A stretch of 64,000 nucleotides of DNA, taken from assembly GCF_025460765.1 (NCBI RefSeq), contig NZ_JAMWEG010000015.1, forward strand, positions 91,793 through 155,792, written 5' to 3'. Position numbers and translations under genes: made by a program. The notes below the pieces were generated by a model. The model made no database searches. It saw only the letters and a list, made by a program, of their open reading frames with translations, and was not told the origin of the DNA. Source of the DNA: Micromonospora sp. MA102 (lineage in GTDB: Bacteria; Actinomycetota; Actinomycetes; Mycobacteriales; Micromonosporaceae). Every line of letters starts with the position of its first letter. The first letter of the stretch is position 1. Shown here one piece after another: positions 15,723 through 24,862 of the stretch.

Positions 15723-17504
15723 TCAGAGGTACTGGCCGGTGTTGCTGGCGGTCTCGATGGACCGGCCGGCCTCAGCGCCCTTGCCGCCGGAGACGAGCGT
15801 GCGGATGTAGACGATCCGCTCGCCCTTCTTGCCGGAGATGCGGGCCCAGTCGTCGGGGTTGGTGGTGTTGGGCAGGTCCTCGTTCTCCCGGAACTCGTCG
15901 ACGCAGGCGTCGAGGAGGTGCTGGAGCCGGAGGCCCTTGCGTCCGGAGGTGAGGAACTCCTTGATGGCCATCTTCTTGCCCCGGTCGACGATGTTCTGGA
16001 TCATCGCGCCGGAGTTGAAGTCCTTGAAGTAGAGGACTTCCTTGTCGCCGTTGGCGTAGGTGACCTCGAGGAAGCGGTTCTCCTCGGTCTCCGAGTACAT
16101 CCGCAGCACGACCGCGTCGATCATCGCCGCGACGGTGGCCTGCGGGTCACCGCCGTGCTCGGCGAGGTCGTCCGCGTGCAGCGGCAGGCCGGAGAGGATG
16201 TACTTGGAGAAGATGTCCTTGGCCGCCTCGGCGTCCGGCCGCTCGATCTTGATCTTCACGTCGAGCCGGCCGGGGCGCAGGATCGCCGGGTCGATCATGT
16301 CTTCCCGGTTGGAGGCGCCGATGACGATGACGTTCTCCAGGCCCTCCACGCCGTCGATCTCGCTGAGCAGCTGCGGGACGATCGTGTTCTCCACGTCCGA
16401 GGAGACACCGGAGCCGCGGGTGCGGAAGACGGAGTCCATCTCGTCGAAGAAGACGATCACCGGCGTGCCCTCGCCGGCCTTCTCCCGCGCCCGCTGGAAG
16501 ATCAGCCGGATGTGCCGCTCGGTCTCGCCGACGTACTTGTTGAGCAGCTCGGGGCCCTTGATGTTGAGGAAGAAGCTGGTGTGCCGCTCCTTGCCCTCCC
16601 GCTCGGCGATCTTCTTGGCCAGCGAGTTGGCCACCGCCTTGGCGATGAGCGTCTTGCCGCAGCCGGGCGGGCCGTAGAGCAGGATGCCCTTCGGCGGCCG
16701 GAGCTGGTGCTCGCGGAACAGGTCGGCGTGCAGGAAGGGCAGCTCGACCGCGTCGCGGATCTGCTCGATCTGCGAGTGGAGGCCACCGATGTCGGTGTAG
16801 TCGACGTCGGGCACCTCCTCCAGGACGAGCTCCTCGACCTCGCTCTTCGGGATCCGCTCGTACGCGTACGCCGAGCGGGGCTCGATCATGAGCGAGTCAC
16901 CGGCCCGGATCGGCGCACCGATCAGGGTCTCGGCGAGGTGCACGATCCGCTCCTCGTCGGAGTGCGAGACCACCAGCGCGCGGTCGCCCGGCGCGCCGTC
17001 GGGACCCGCGAGGATCTCCTTGAGCATCACGACCTCGCCGACCCGCTCGTAGCCGAACGCGTCGACGATGTTGAGCGCGTCGTTGAGCAGGACCTCCTGG
17101 CCCCGACGCAGCTCGTCGACCTCGAGCGAGGGCGAGACGGCAACCCGGAGCTTGCGGCCGCCGGTGAAGACGTCCACGGTGCCGTCGTCGTGCTTGGCCA
17201 GGAAGACGCCGTAGCCGCTCGGCGGCTGGGCGAGGCGGTCGATCTCCTCCTTGAGCGTCACGATCTGCGCGCGAGCCTCCTTGAGGGTGCTCACGAGCCG
17301 TTCGTTGTTCTCGGTCAGCCGCGCCAACTGCGCCTGGGTGGCCGCCAGCCGCTCCTCGAGCTGCCGGACGTGTCGGGGGCTTTCGGTCAACTTGCGCCGC
17401 ACCAGGGCGAGTTCCTCTTGAAGGAACGCAACCTGCGTGGAGAGATCGTGGGCCTCCTTCTCCCACCGTGCGGCGCGCGAGTCCGCGTCGTCGCTGCGTG
17501 CCAC
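15723..17504 (-). CDS. arc: Proteasome-associated AAA+ ATPase ARC/Mpa
   Basis: ARC/Mpa forms the hexameric ring that recognises pupylated proteins through its N-terminal coiled coil, unfolds them and feeds the 20S proteasome. From GTG 17504, preceded by GGGGAGG, the product is 593 residues. It has a coiled coil (about 10-80), OB domains (about 85-235), and an AAA+ domain with Walker A GPPGCGKT and Walker B VIVFFDEMDSVF. The C-terminal QYL carries the penultimate Tyr that docks into the proteasome alpha ring. An in-frame extension to 17987 overlaps the divergent ferredoxin gene and is not coding. Confidence 0.97.
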   Translation of the reverse strand: MARSDDADSRAARWEKEAHDLSTQVAFLQEELALVRRKLTESPRHVRQLEERLAATQAQLARLTENNERLVSTLKEARAQIVTLKEEIDRLAQPPSGYGVFLAKHDDGTVDVFTGGRKLRVAVSPSLEVDELRRGQEVLLNDALNIVDAFGYERVGEVVMLKEILAGPDGAPGDRALVVSHSDEERIVHLAETLIGAPIRAGDSLMIEPRSAYAYERIPKSEVEELVLEEVPDVDYTDIGGLHSQIEQIRDAVELPFLHADLFREHQLRPPKGILLYGPPGCGKTLIAKAVANSLAKKIAEREGKERHTSFFLNIKGPELLNKYVGETERHIRLIFQRAREKAGEGTPVIVFFDEMDSVFRTRGSGVSSDVENTIVPQLLSEIDGVEGLENVIVIGASNREDMIDPAILRPGRLDVKIKIERPDAEAAKDIFSKYILSGLPLHADDLAEHGGDPQATVAAMIDAVVLRMYSETEENRFLEVTYANGDKEVLYFKDFNSGAMIQNIVDRGKKMAIKEFLTSGRKGLRLQHLLDACVDEFRENEDLPNTTNPDDWARISGKKGERIVYIRTLVSGGKGAEAGRSIETASNTGQYL

Positions 17505-17681
17505 GTCCCACCTCCCCGGGGGGCTTGAACGTTCTGACCTAACACTAGCCGCTATGAGCCCGATTCGGTCCTCCGCAACGCGCTCGTCACCGAAGCTTGA
17601 TCGCCAAGGGCTGGTCGTCGGGCGGGTACGGGCGTTCGGGTACCGTCGGAGCGTGGGACGGGAGAACATGGGGGGTGCTTC

Positions 17682-17975
17682 GTGACCGACGTCGCGACGG
17701 ACCAGCTGCAGGTCTGGGTCGATCAGGACCTGTGCACGGGTGACGGGCTGTGCGTGCAGTACGCGCCGGAGGTCTTCGAGTTCGACGTCGACGGCCTCGC
17801 GTACGTCAAGGGGCCGGACGGCGAGCTGCGCCAGGCCCCGGGCGCCCGGGTGGACGTGCCGGAGCACCTGCGGCTCGAGGTGATCGACTCGGCGAAGGAG
17901 TGCCCCGGCGAGTGCATCCACGTGGTGCGCGCCGGCGACGGCACGGAGGTGGCCGGCCCGGAGGCCGACGACTGA
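17682..17975 (+). CDS. Ferredoxin (3Fe-4S type)
   Basis: The 97-residue acidic protein has Cys18, Cys24, Cys74 and Cys78 in the pattern CTGDGLCVQYAPEVFEF...CPGECIHV. This is typical of small actinobacterial ferredoxins that carry electrons to cytochromes P450 or other oxidoreductases. The two N-terminal cysteines rather than three favour a 3Fe-4S cluster. The GTG start at 17682 follows GGGGGG. No P450 lies nearby. Such a ferredoxin gene next to arc is a common actinobacterial arrangement as I recall. Confidence 0.88.
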   Translation: MTDVATDQLQVWVDQDLCTGDGLCVQYAPEVFEFDVDGLAYVKGPDGELRQAPGARVDVPEHLRLEVIDSAKECPGECIHVVRAGDGTEVAGPEADD

Positions 17976-17989
17976 GCTGAAGGGCACGA

Positions 17990-18019
17990 CGGGCCGGAGA
18001 CCGCGGGGTCCCCGGCCCG
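17990..18019. terminator. Bidirectional hairpin between convergent genes
   Basis: CGGGCCGG (17990-17997) pairs with CCGGCCCG (18012-18019) between the ferredoxin stop and the convergent stop at 18027. Confidence 0.5.
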
Positions 18020-18026
18020 CGGTGTC

Positions 18027-18599
18027 TCAAAGCATCGGGCGGCCGACGACCGAGGCGACCAGCCGGGCGAACTCCTCCAGCCGGGTGATCTGCCCGGCGC
18101 CGCCGTCGTCGAGGGTCTTGCCGAAGCGCAGCGCGTCGTGCCGGGGCGCGCCGGTCATCTCGTCGCTGGGCGGCGCCTCGTCCAGCGAGCTGAGCAGCAG
18201 GTAGACGTCGATGCTGTCGACCCGTACCTCGCCGGTGTCGGCGCGGGTGAGCCGCCGGCGGCAGCCGACCTCGGTGACCGTGGAGACCGGCACCACCCGC
18301 AGCGATGAGGTCATCGAGCCGGCCGGCCCCTCCCCCGGCGGGACGTCCTCGCCGTGCCAGAGCACCAGCCGGCTGCCGTCGCAGACGACGACCTCCTGCC
18401 ACACCCCGTTGACCTCGTTGACGAAGCGTTCCAGCGTGAAGCCGAGCACGGAGGCACCGCGCAGCACCCCGCCGAGGGCGTCCAGGGCGATGTCGGGGTC
18501 GCGCAGGTAGGCCCGGGCGGCCGACTCCAGGTCGGTGTAGGGCGACCAGTCGGGGAACACGGCGGGCAGGTCGCCGTTGCCGTAGCCCGGGTTGCTCAT
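18027..18599 (-). CDS. Conserved actinobacterial protein of unknown function
   Basis: The 190-residue soluble protein starts MSNPGYGNGDLPAVFPDWSP and contains ASVLGFTLERFVNEVNGVWQEVVVCDGSRLVLW plus a basic GCRRRLTRADTGEVRVDSIDVYLLL stretch. It has no signal peptide or membrane segment. I know the gene only as a conserved neighbour of arc and the tRNA methyltransferase. The 164 bases from 18600 to the next stop hold no supported gene. Confidence 0.75.
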   Translation of the reverse strand: MSNPGYGNGDLPAVFPDWSPYTDLESAARAYLRDPDIALDALGGVLRGASVLGFTLERFVNEVNGVWQEVVVCDGSRLVLWHGEDVPPGEGPAGSMTSSLRVVPVSTVTEVGCRRRLTRADTGEVRVDSIDVYLLLSSLDEAPPSDEMTGAPRHDALRFGKTLDDGGAGQITRLEEFARLVASVVGRPML

Positions 18600-18763
18600 A
18601 CCACCGCCTCCCGGCCCGCGCGCCGCCGGTCCGGACCGCCGGGGCAGGCGCGGCGCCCGCCGCGTGCCCCGATCCGCTCGCTCATGCCACCGTCTCCACC
18701 CGCTCGGTGTCGTCCCCGCCGGGACCCATGATCCGCCCGCTCATCCGCGCCCGCGCCGCGGGG

Positions 18764-19720
18764 TCACGCCCGCTCCGGCTCCTCCCCCTCGGCGGCGGAC
18801 CGCCGGGCCGCCTCGGCGGCGCGCAGCGCGTCGCGGCGCTGGGCGTACGCCTCGGCGCCCTTGCTGGGCTTGCGGCGTCGCGGCGGGGCGGTGACCCCGG
18901 GGGCGAGCTTGCGCGCGGAGACCAGGAAGGCGGTGTGCGCGATCATGCGGTGGTCGGGTCGGACCGCGAGCCCCTCGGCGTGCCAGTCCCGGACCAGGGA
19001 CTCCCAGGCGCGGGGCTCGGTCCAGCCGCCCCGCTCGCGCAGCGCCTCGACCAGCTCGGAGAGCTGCGGCGTGGTGGCCACGTAGCCGATCAGCACACCG
19101 CCGGGAACGAGGGCCCGCTCGACCATGTCGAGCATCTCCCAGGGGGTGAGCATGTCCAGGATGATCCGGTCGAACCCGGTCTCGGCGCACTCGGCGACGT
19201 CGCCGACGTGCAGCCGCCACGCCGGGTGCGGGCCGTTGAAGAACGCCTCGACGTTGCGCCGGGCGATCTGGGCGAAGTCGTCGCGCACCTCGAACGAGTG
19301 CAGCTCGCCCTCGGTGCCGACGGCTCGAAGCAGCGAGCAGGACAGCGCGCCGGAGCCGGCGCCGGCCTCCAGGACCTTCGCGCCGGGGAAGATGTCGCCC
19401 ATGGCGACGATCTGCGCCGAGTCCTTCGGGTAGATCACCTGGGCGCCGCGCGGCATGGACAGCACGTAGTCGGACAGCAGCGGCCGCAGGGCCAGGAACG
19501 CGGTGCCGCCGCCGGCGGTGGTGACCACGCTGCCGTCGGGGAGGCCGATCAGCGTGTCGTGGCTGAGGATGCCCCGGTGGGTGTGGAACTCCTTGCCGGG
19601 CTCCAGCGTCACGGTGTGCATCCGGCCCTTCGGGTCGGTCAACTGGACCCGGTCGCCGGGGCGGAACGGCCCCCGGTGGACCGGGGGCAGCGCCGGGACG
19701 GTGGAGGTGTCTGCGGTCAC
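18764..19720 (-). CDS. trmI: tRNA (adenine-58-N1)-methyltransferase TrmI
   Basis: This enzyme methylates A58 in the tRNA T-loop using S-adenosylmethionine. From GTG 19720 it has 318 residues: an N-terminal beta domain (FRPGDRVQLTDPKGRMHTVTL), SPRGAQVIYPKDSAQIV-like block, SAM motif VLEAGAGSGALS, and ILDMLTPWEML at the catalytic motif. The C-terminal 45 residues are a charged extension. Its GTG overlaps the TGA of the upstream protease gene by four bases, so they are translationally coupled. Confidence 0.92.
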   Translation of the reverse strand: MTADTSTVPALPPVHRGPFRPGDRVQLTDPKGRMHTVTLEPGKEFHTHRGILSHDTLIGLPDGSVVTTAGGGTAFLALRPLLSDYVLSMPRGAQVIYPKDSAQIVAMGDIFPGAKVLEAGAGSGALSCSLLRAVGTEGELHSFEVRDDFAQIARRNVEAFFNGPHPAWRLHVGDVAECAETGFDRIILDMLTPWEMLDMVERALVPGGVLIGYVATTPQLSELVEALRERGGWTEPRAWESLVRDWHAEGLAVRPDHRMIAHTAFLVSARKLAPGVTAPPRRRKPSKGAEAYAQRRDALRAAEAARRSAAEGEEPERA

Positions 19721-20859
19721 GTGTTCGTCTTCCGTTTGGGTTCGAGGAGCTGGGCGAGATCCGCGATGTGCAGGACGCCGACCACATCTTCGCCTGCCGT
19801 CACGACGTACTGCGCGCCCGGGTGGGTGCGCAGGGTCTCCAGCACCCGCTCGCCGTCGGCGTCGACCGGCAGCGCGGGCACGCGGCCCAGGTCGCGGGCC
19901 ACCGCGTCCACCGCGAGCCACGGGCGCCCTTCCGGGGGTACGGCGGCGACGCGGGCCGGGTCGACCAGCGCCACCGGGCGGCCGGCGGAGTCGACCACGG
20001 CGAGCGCGGCGTCGGGCGTGGCCCCCTCGGCGCGGCGGCGCTGCGCCTCGGCCAGCGGGGTGCCGGTGGGCACCGGCAGCAGCGGCCGGGCCAGCCGGGC
20101 CAGGTCGACCAGCGGCAGGCGGCGGCCGATCCGGGCCATCCGGATGGACTGGCCGGCGCCCCGCCAGAGCGTCACGGCGACCAGCAGCATGAGCGGCAGG
20201 GCGAGCGGGGCGAGCGCCCGCCGCAGGGTGAGCAGCACGACCAGGGCCACGGTGGCGACCGCCACCGCGCGGCCGACCCAGCCGGCCACCTCGGTGCCCC
20301 GGTGCCGGTCGCGGGTGACCGCCCAGACCGCGGCGCGCAGCGCCCGGCCGCCGTCCAGGGGCAGCCCGGGCAGGCTGTTGAAGACGGCGACCACGACGTT
20401 GCTGACCGCGAGCTGGAAGGCGAACTGATGGGCGAGGGTGCCGGCGGGCAGGGCCAGGGTGGCGGCGACCGCGCCGGCGCCGAGCACCGCCGAGACGGCC
20501 GGCCCGGCGAGGGAGACCAGCAGGTCGACCTTGGGGCTGGGGGCGTCCCGGTCCATCTCGGTGTAGCCGCCGAGCAGCTCCAGAGTGATCCCCCGCACAC
20601 CGATGCCGTAGCGCCGGGCGGTCAGCGCGTGCCCCAGCTCGTGCAGCAGCACCGAGCCGAGCAGGGAGACCACGAAGCCGAGGCCGACCAGGTAGCCGCC
20701 GAGGTGGCCGAGGTCGAGCTGGCGGCGGGCCAGCGCGGCGTAGAGCACGGTGACGACCGCGCTGAGCAGCAGCATCGAGGCGTCGGCGCGCAGCGGCACC
20801 CCGAAGACCCGGCCGAGGGTCAGCCCGGGCCGGCGTGACGGTCGGGTCCGCTGCTCCAC
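19717..20859 (-). CDS. Site-2 protease (M50) with C-terminal CBS-like region
   Basis: This 380-residue membrane metalloprotease has HELGHALTA (HExxH) in an N-terminal helix and NSLPGLPLDGGRALR, the third zinc ligand motif, near residue 165. Several hydrophobic helices (about 25-245) form the membrane domain. The last 130 residues contain paired CBS-like repeats (TPDAALAVVDSAGRPVALVD and GAQYVVTAGEDVVGVLHIADL) that may bind nucleotides. Such proteases cut within membranes, often in signalling; the substrate is unknown. It precedes and is coupled to trmI. Confidence 0.9.
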   Translation of the reverse strand: MEQRTRPSRRPGLTLGRVFGVPLRADASMLLLSAVVTVLYAALARRQLDLGHLGGYLVGLGFVVSLLGSVLLHELGHALTARRYGIGVRGITLELLGGYTEMDRDAPSPKVDLLVSLAGPAVSAVLGAGAVAATLALPAGTLAHQFAFQLAVSNVVVAVFNSLPGLPLDGGRALRAAVWAVTRDRHRGTEVAGWVGRAVAVATVALVVLLTLRRALAPLALPLMLLVAVTLWRGAGQSIRMARIGRRLPLVDLARLARPLLPVPTGTPLAEAQRRRAEGATPDAALAVVDSAGRPVALVDPARVAAVPPEGRPWLAVDAVARDLGRVPALPVDADGERVLETLRTHPGAQYVVTAGEDVVGVLHIADLAQLLEPKRKTNT

Positions 20860-20940
20860 TTCGACGATGCTACGCGGGGCCGATCATGCACCGGTGCGGC
20901 GACGGCAGCCCTGTCACACCGGTGCCCTAACCTTCCGGGC

Positions 20941-21852
20941 ATGACGGCGGAACCGGTGATCGACACGCAGCACGGCCCGACAGCAGGGGCACCGGCCACC
21001 GTCCGGGCGTCGCTGTCGCCGTCGCGGGCGGCCGACTTCAAGACCTGCCCGCTGCTCTACCGGTTCCGCAGCATCGACCGGCTGCCCGAGCGACCCACCG
21101 TCGAGCAGGTGCGGGGCACGCTCGTGCACGCCGTGCTGGAGCGCCTGTTCGACCTGCCGGCGGCGGCCCGCACCCCGGAGTCGGCCGGCGACCTGGTCGC
21201 CCCGCAGTGGGACCGGCTGGTCACCGAGCAGCCGGAGCTGGCGACGCTGTTCGCCGAGGGCGACACGGCCGCCGTGGAGGGGTTCCTCCGCTCGGCGGCG
21301 GCGCTGCTGGAGGGCTACTTCGCGGTGGAGGACCCGCGCCGGCTGGAGCCGGCCGAGCGGGAGGCGCTGATCTCCGCGGTGGTCGACGACGAGCTGCTCA
21401 TCCGCGGCTACCTCGACCGGCTCGACGTGGCACCCGACGGCGCCCTGCGGGTGGTCGACTACAAGACCGGCGGCGCCCCGCGCGAGGCGTTCGAGGCGCG
21501 GGCGCTGTTCCAGCTGAAGTTCTACGCCCTGGTGCTGTGGCGGACCCGGGGGGTGGTGCCGCGGGTGCTGCGGCTGCTCTACCTCAAGGACGCCGAGGTG
21601 TGCGACTACTCCCCCGACGCCGAGGAGTTGCTGCGCTTCGAACGCACGGTGGTGGCGCTCTGGCAGGCCATCGAGCAGGCCACCGCCCGGCAGGACTTCC
21701 GGCCCCGGCCGAGCCGGCTGTGCGACTGGTGCAGTCACCAGGCGCTGTGCCCGAGCTTCGGCGGCACGCCGCCGCCGTTCCCGGTGGCCGGGCCGGCCGA
21801 CCCGCTGACCGACGCCCGGTCCCGGCCGTCCGCGCCCGGCGCGGACGAGTGA
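20941..21852 (+). CDS. RecB-family PD-(D/E)XK exonuclease with Fe-S cysteines
   Basis: The 303-residue protein has the Cas4/AddB-like nuclease pattern. GTLVHAVLERLFD supplies the conserved His, IRGYLDRLDV the Asp, and LRVVDYKTG the D-x-K catalytic pair. Cys36 in KTCPLLYRF and three cysteines in LCDWCSHQALCP near the C-terminus should bind an iron-sulphur cluster. Stand-alone proteins of this type occur widely in actinobacteria and are presumed to act in DNA repair. No CRISPR locus is present, so Cas4 is not supported. It is divergent from the protease gene. Confidence 0.88.
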   Translation: MTAEPVIDTQHGPTAGAPATVRASLSPSRAADFKTCPLLYRFRSIDRLPERPTVEQVRGTLVHAVLERLFDLPAAARTPESAGDLVAPQWDRLVTEQPELATLFAEGDTAAVEGFLRSAAALLEGYFAVEDPRRLEPAEREALISAVVDDELLIRGYLDRLDVAPDGALRVVDYKTGGAPREAFEARALFQLKFYALVLWRTRGVVPRVLRLLYLKDAEVCDYSPDAEELLRFERTVVALWQAIEQATARQDFRPRPSRLCDWCSHQALCPSFGGTPPPFPVAGPADPLTDARSRPSAPGADE

Positions 21853-21928
21853 TCCTCCTCCTCGCGGAGGAGGCCGGGTTCGGCTTCGGCGACGAGGGCC
21901 GGCGCCGGGCGGCGGCTAGCGTCGGAGC

Positions 21929-23122
21929 ATGACCAACCGGCTGCGCGCGTGGGCGCGGGACCGGCCGCTGGCCGCGGACGCCGCCACGGCCGTCGCGCTG
22001 GCGCTCGTGGACGCGGCGTTCCTGCTGCTGACCCCGCGGGAGCTGCGACCCGAGCAGCTCTGGGCGGCGCTGGGCTGGAGCGTGCTCTGCGCCGCCCCGG
22101 TGGCGATCCGCCGGGTCGCCCCGTGGGCGGCCGTGGGCGCGGCGGTGGCCTCGCTGGCCGTGCCGGTGCTGTTCGCGCTGGCGCCCACCACCCAGGGGCT
22201 GACCTTCGTCGTCCTCACCTACACCATGGCGGCGCACCGGCCGCTGCGCGCGGCCGCCCTGGCCGCGCTGCTGCTCTGGGTGCCGGTGGTGCTGGCGAAC
22301 GTGGTCGCGCCGCTGGACGGGGTGCTCGACATGGGCCCCGGCGTGCTGGTGCTGGACAACCTGCTCACCGCGTCGGTGGCGTTCGCGGTGGGCCGGGCGG
22401 TGCACGCGCGCCGGCAGTCCACCCGGATGCTGCGGGAACGGGCGCGGATCGCCGAGGCCACCCAGCGGTCGTTGGCCGAGCAGGCGGTCGCCGACGAGCG
22501 GCGCCGGATCGCCCGGGAGCTGCACGACGTGGTGGCCCACCACGTCAGCGTGATGGGCGTGCTGGCCACCGGGGCGCGCCGGGTGCTGCGCCGGGACCCG
22601 GACGCGGCGGACGAGGCGATGGCCACGGTCGAGGAGACCGGCCGGGCCACGCTGCGGGAGCTGCGCCGGCTCCTGGACGTGCTGCGCACCGACACCGAAC
22701 CGGCCGCCGAGCTGACCCCGCAGCCGGGGCTGACCGGCATCGAGGCCCTCGTCGAGCAGATCCGCGAGGCCGGGCTGCCGGTCACGCTGCGGGTCGACGG
22801 CACGCCCGGGCCGATGGAGGACGGGGTGGCGTTGACCGTCTACCGGATCGTGCAGGAGGCGCTGACCAACGCGCTCAAGCACGCCGGCCGGGCCACCGCG
22901 CTGGTCCGGCTCACCGTCACCCCGGGCTTCCTGGCGGTGGAGGTCACCGACACCGGGCGCGGCCCGGCGCCGGTGGCCGATCGAATCGGACACGGTCTGG
23001 TCGGCATGCGGGAGCGGGTCGCCCTCTACGGTGGGGTCCTGCGGACCGGCCCGCGGCCCGGCGGCGGCTTCCGGGTGTACGCGCGGATTCCGCTGGAGCC
23101 GGCCGGGGCGGTCCCGGCGTGA
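21929..23122 (+). CDS. Two-component sensor histidine kinase (NarL-partner type)
   Basis: The 397-residue membrane kinase has four or five N-terminal membrane segments (about 15-160) and almost no extracellular domain. The dimerisation motif ERRRIARELHDVVAHHVSVM has phospho-acceptor His199, and the HATPase domain carries TVYRIVQEALTNALKHAG and DTGRGPAP. The small sensor region suggests it detects signals in the membrane. The next gene encodes its likely response regulator 28 bases downstream, and a MacB-type ABC transporter follows. Confidence 0.94.
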   Translation: MTNRLRAWARDRPLAADAATAVALALVDAAFLLLTPRELRPEQLWAALGWSVLCAAPVAIRRVAPWAAVGAAVASLAVPVLFALAPTTQGLTFVVLTYTMAAHRPLRAAALAALLLWVPVVLANVVAPLDGVLDMGPGVLVLDNLLTASVAFAVGRAVHARRQSTRMLRERARIAEATQRSLAEQAVADERRRIARELHDVVAHHVSVMGVLATGARRVLRRDPDAADEAMATVEETGRATLRELRRLLDVLRTDTEPAAELTPQPGLTGIEALVEQIREAGLPVTLRVDGTPGPMEDGVALTVYRIVQEALTNALKHAGRATALVRLTVTPGFLAVEVTDTGRGPAPVADRIGHGLVGMRERVALYGGVLRTGPRPGGGFRVYARIPLEPAGAVPA

Positions 23123-23150
23123 CCGGCGCCCGGCCGAACGAAGGAGACCG

Positions 23151-23837
23151 ATGACCGACAGCAGCACCGCCGGCCGACCGGTGCGGATCCTGCTCGCCGA
23201 CGACCAGCCGCTGCTGCGTACCGGCTTCCGGATGGTGCTGGGCACCGAGGACGACCTGGACATCGTGGCCGAGGCCGGCGACGGGGTGGAGGCGGTGGAG
23301 CTGTCCCGGCGGCTGCTGCCGGACGTGGTGCTCATGGACATCCGGATGCCGCGGATGGACGGGGTGGCGGCCACCCGGGCGATCGTGGACGCCCGCCTGC
23401 CCGTGCGGGTGCTCATCCTCACCACCTTCGACCTGGACGAGTACGTGGTCGGCGCGCTGCGCGCCGGGGCCAGCGGCTTCCTGGCCAAGGACGTGCCGGC
23501 CGAGGACCTGGTGACCGCGATCCGGACCGTGGCGGCCGGTGAGGCGGTGGTGGCGCCACGGATCCTGCGCCGGCTGCTGGACCGCTTCGCCGACGTGCTG
23601 CCCGACCCGGCGGCCACCCCGCCGAAGGCGTTGGACGCGCTGACCGAGCGGGAGCGGGAGGTGCTCGTGCAGGTGGCGCGCGGGTTGTCCAACGCCGAGA
23701 TCGCCCGGGAGCTGTCGGTGAGCGAGACCACCGTGAAGACCCACGTCGGGCACGTGCTGACCAAGCTCGGGCTGCGGGACCGGGTGCAGGCCGTGGTGCT
23801 GGCGTACGAGACCGGCCTGGTCCGCCCCGGCGGGTGA
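23151..23837 (+). CDS. NarL/FixJ-family response regulator
   Basis: From ATG 23151 with AAGGAG upstream, the 228-residue protein has a receiver domain with acidic pocket ADD (16-18) and phosphorylation site Asp63 in VVLMDIRMPRMDG. A LuxR-type helix-turn-helix follows at about 160-220 (LTEREREVLVQVARGLSNAEIAREL). It should be phosphorylated by the kinase encoded just upstream. The palindromes at 23929-23965, ahead of the ABC transporter, are its most likely target. Confidence 0.95.
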   Translation: MTDSSTAGRPVRILLADDQPLLRTGFRMVLGTEDDLDIVAEAGDGVEAVELSRRLLPDVVLMDIRMPRMDGVAATRAIVDARLPVRVLILTTFDLDEYVVGALRAGASGFLAKDVPAEDLVTAIRTVAAGEAVVAPRILRRLLDRFADVLPDPAATPPKALDALTEREREVLVQVARGLSNAEIARELSVSETTVKTHVGHVLTKLGLRDRVQAVVLAYETGLVRPGG

Positions 23838-23928
23838 GGTGGCACCGGTCACCTACCGTGACCATCGGCGGCGCGGCGGGGTTGACCATGACGTGGCGTG
23901 AGGTCCTAGCGTCGGCGGCGCCGGCCGG

Positions 23929-23965
23929 TCAGGGATGACCCTGAGCCGGCGTCGGGGGTGACCCC
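23929..23965. promoter_or_regulatory. Tandem palindromic operator candidates before the ABC transporter
   Basis: A perfect palindrome TCAGGG-ATGA-CCCTGA (23929-23944) is followed by GGGG-TGA-CCCC (23955-23965), with centres about 23 bases apart. Both share a TGACCC core. They lie about 125 bases ahead of the transporter start, in the 251-base gap after the response regulator. A possible -35 TTGACC at 23882 lies upstream. Confidence 0.45.
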
Positions 23966-24088
23966 AACGGAAATTCCGGCGAGGCTCCGCCCGGGGGCGG
24001 ACGGATCCGGTCCCGGCGGCACGGAGGATGGAAACTGCGCACCGACCAGCGGGGGCGGTGCGGATCAGCAGGCTGACGGAAGAGGTAG

Positions 24089-24862
24089 ATGAACGTGACC
24101 GCGACGGTAGGGCAGCAGGCGCAGGCCGCGGCCCGCGCCAGCGACGTGTGGAAGGTGTACGGCAGCGGCGAGGCGCAGGTGATCGCGCTGCGGGGGGTGA
24201 GCGCCGAGTTCGAGCGGGGCCGGTTCACCGCGATCATGGGCCCGTCCGGCTCGGGCAAGTCGACGCTGATGCACTGCCTGGCCGGCCTGGACTCGGTGAC
24301 CCGGGGCACCGTCATGATCGGTGACACCACGGTGACCGGGCTGGGCGACGCCGGCCTCACGAAGCTGCGCCGCGACAAGGTGGGCTTCATCTTCCAGCAG
24401 TTCAACCTGCTGCCCACGCTCACCGCGCAGGAGAACATCCTGCTGCCGCTGTCGATCGCCGGCCGCAAGCCCGACCCGGCCTGGTACGACACGGTGATCG
24501 ACACGGTCGGCCTGCGGGATCGGCTCGGGCACCGCCCGGCCCAGCTCTCCGGCGGCCAGCAGCAGCGGGTAGCGTGCGCCCGGGCCCTGGTCTCCCGCCC
24601 CGAGGTGATCTTCGCCGACGAGCCGACCGGCAACCTGGACTCCCGCTCCGGCGCCGAGGTGCTCAACTTCCTGCGCAACTCGGTCCGTGAGCACGGCCAG
24701 ACCATCGTCATGGTCACCCACGACCCGACCGCCGCCGCGTACGCCGACCGGGTGGTCTTCCTGGCCGACGGTCAGATCGTCTCCGAGCTGATCGAGCCGA
24801 CCGCCGACACGGTGCTGGACACCATGAAGAAGCTCGACGCGTCGGCCGAGGTGGGCAGCTGA
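24089..24862 (+). CDS. MacB/LolD-type ABC transporter ATP-binding protein
   Basis: The 257-residue ATPase has Walker A GPSGSGKST, Q-loop FQQFNLLPTLTAQEN, signature LSGGQQQR and Walker B VIFADEPTGNLD. It is the energising subunit of a type VII (MacB/FtsX-like) transporter whose permease is encoded next, overlapping by one base (TGATG). Systems of this class paired with a two-component system often respond to cell-envelope antibiotics or move lipoproteins; which applies here cannot be read from sequence. Confidence 0.95.
   Translation: MNVTATVGQQAQAAARASDVWKVYGSGEAQVIALRGVSAEFERGRFTAIMGPSGSGKSTLMHCLAGLDSVTRGTVMIGDTTVTGLGDAGLTKLRRDKVGFIFQQFNLLPTLTAQENILLPLSIAGRKPDPAWYDTVIDTVGLRDRLGHRPAQLSGGQQQRVACARALVSRPEVIFADEPTGNLDSRSGAEVLNFLRNSVREHGQTIVMVTHDPTAAAYADRVVFLADGQIVSELIEPTADTVLDTMKKLDASAEVGS

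Noticed and set aside
17505..17987. In-frame N-terminal extension of arc
   Set aside because: Overlaps the divergent ferredoxin gene; GTG 17504 has a strong ribosome site and family-like start.
20941..21852. Cas4 of a CRISPR system
   Set aside because: The nuclease has Cas4-like motifs, but no repeats or other cas genes exist in the window.
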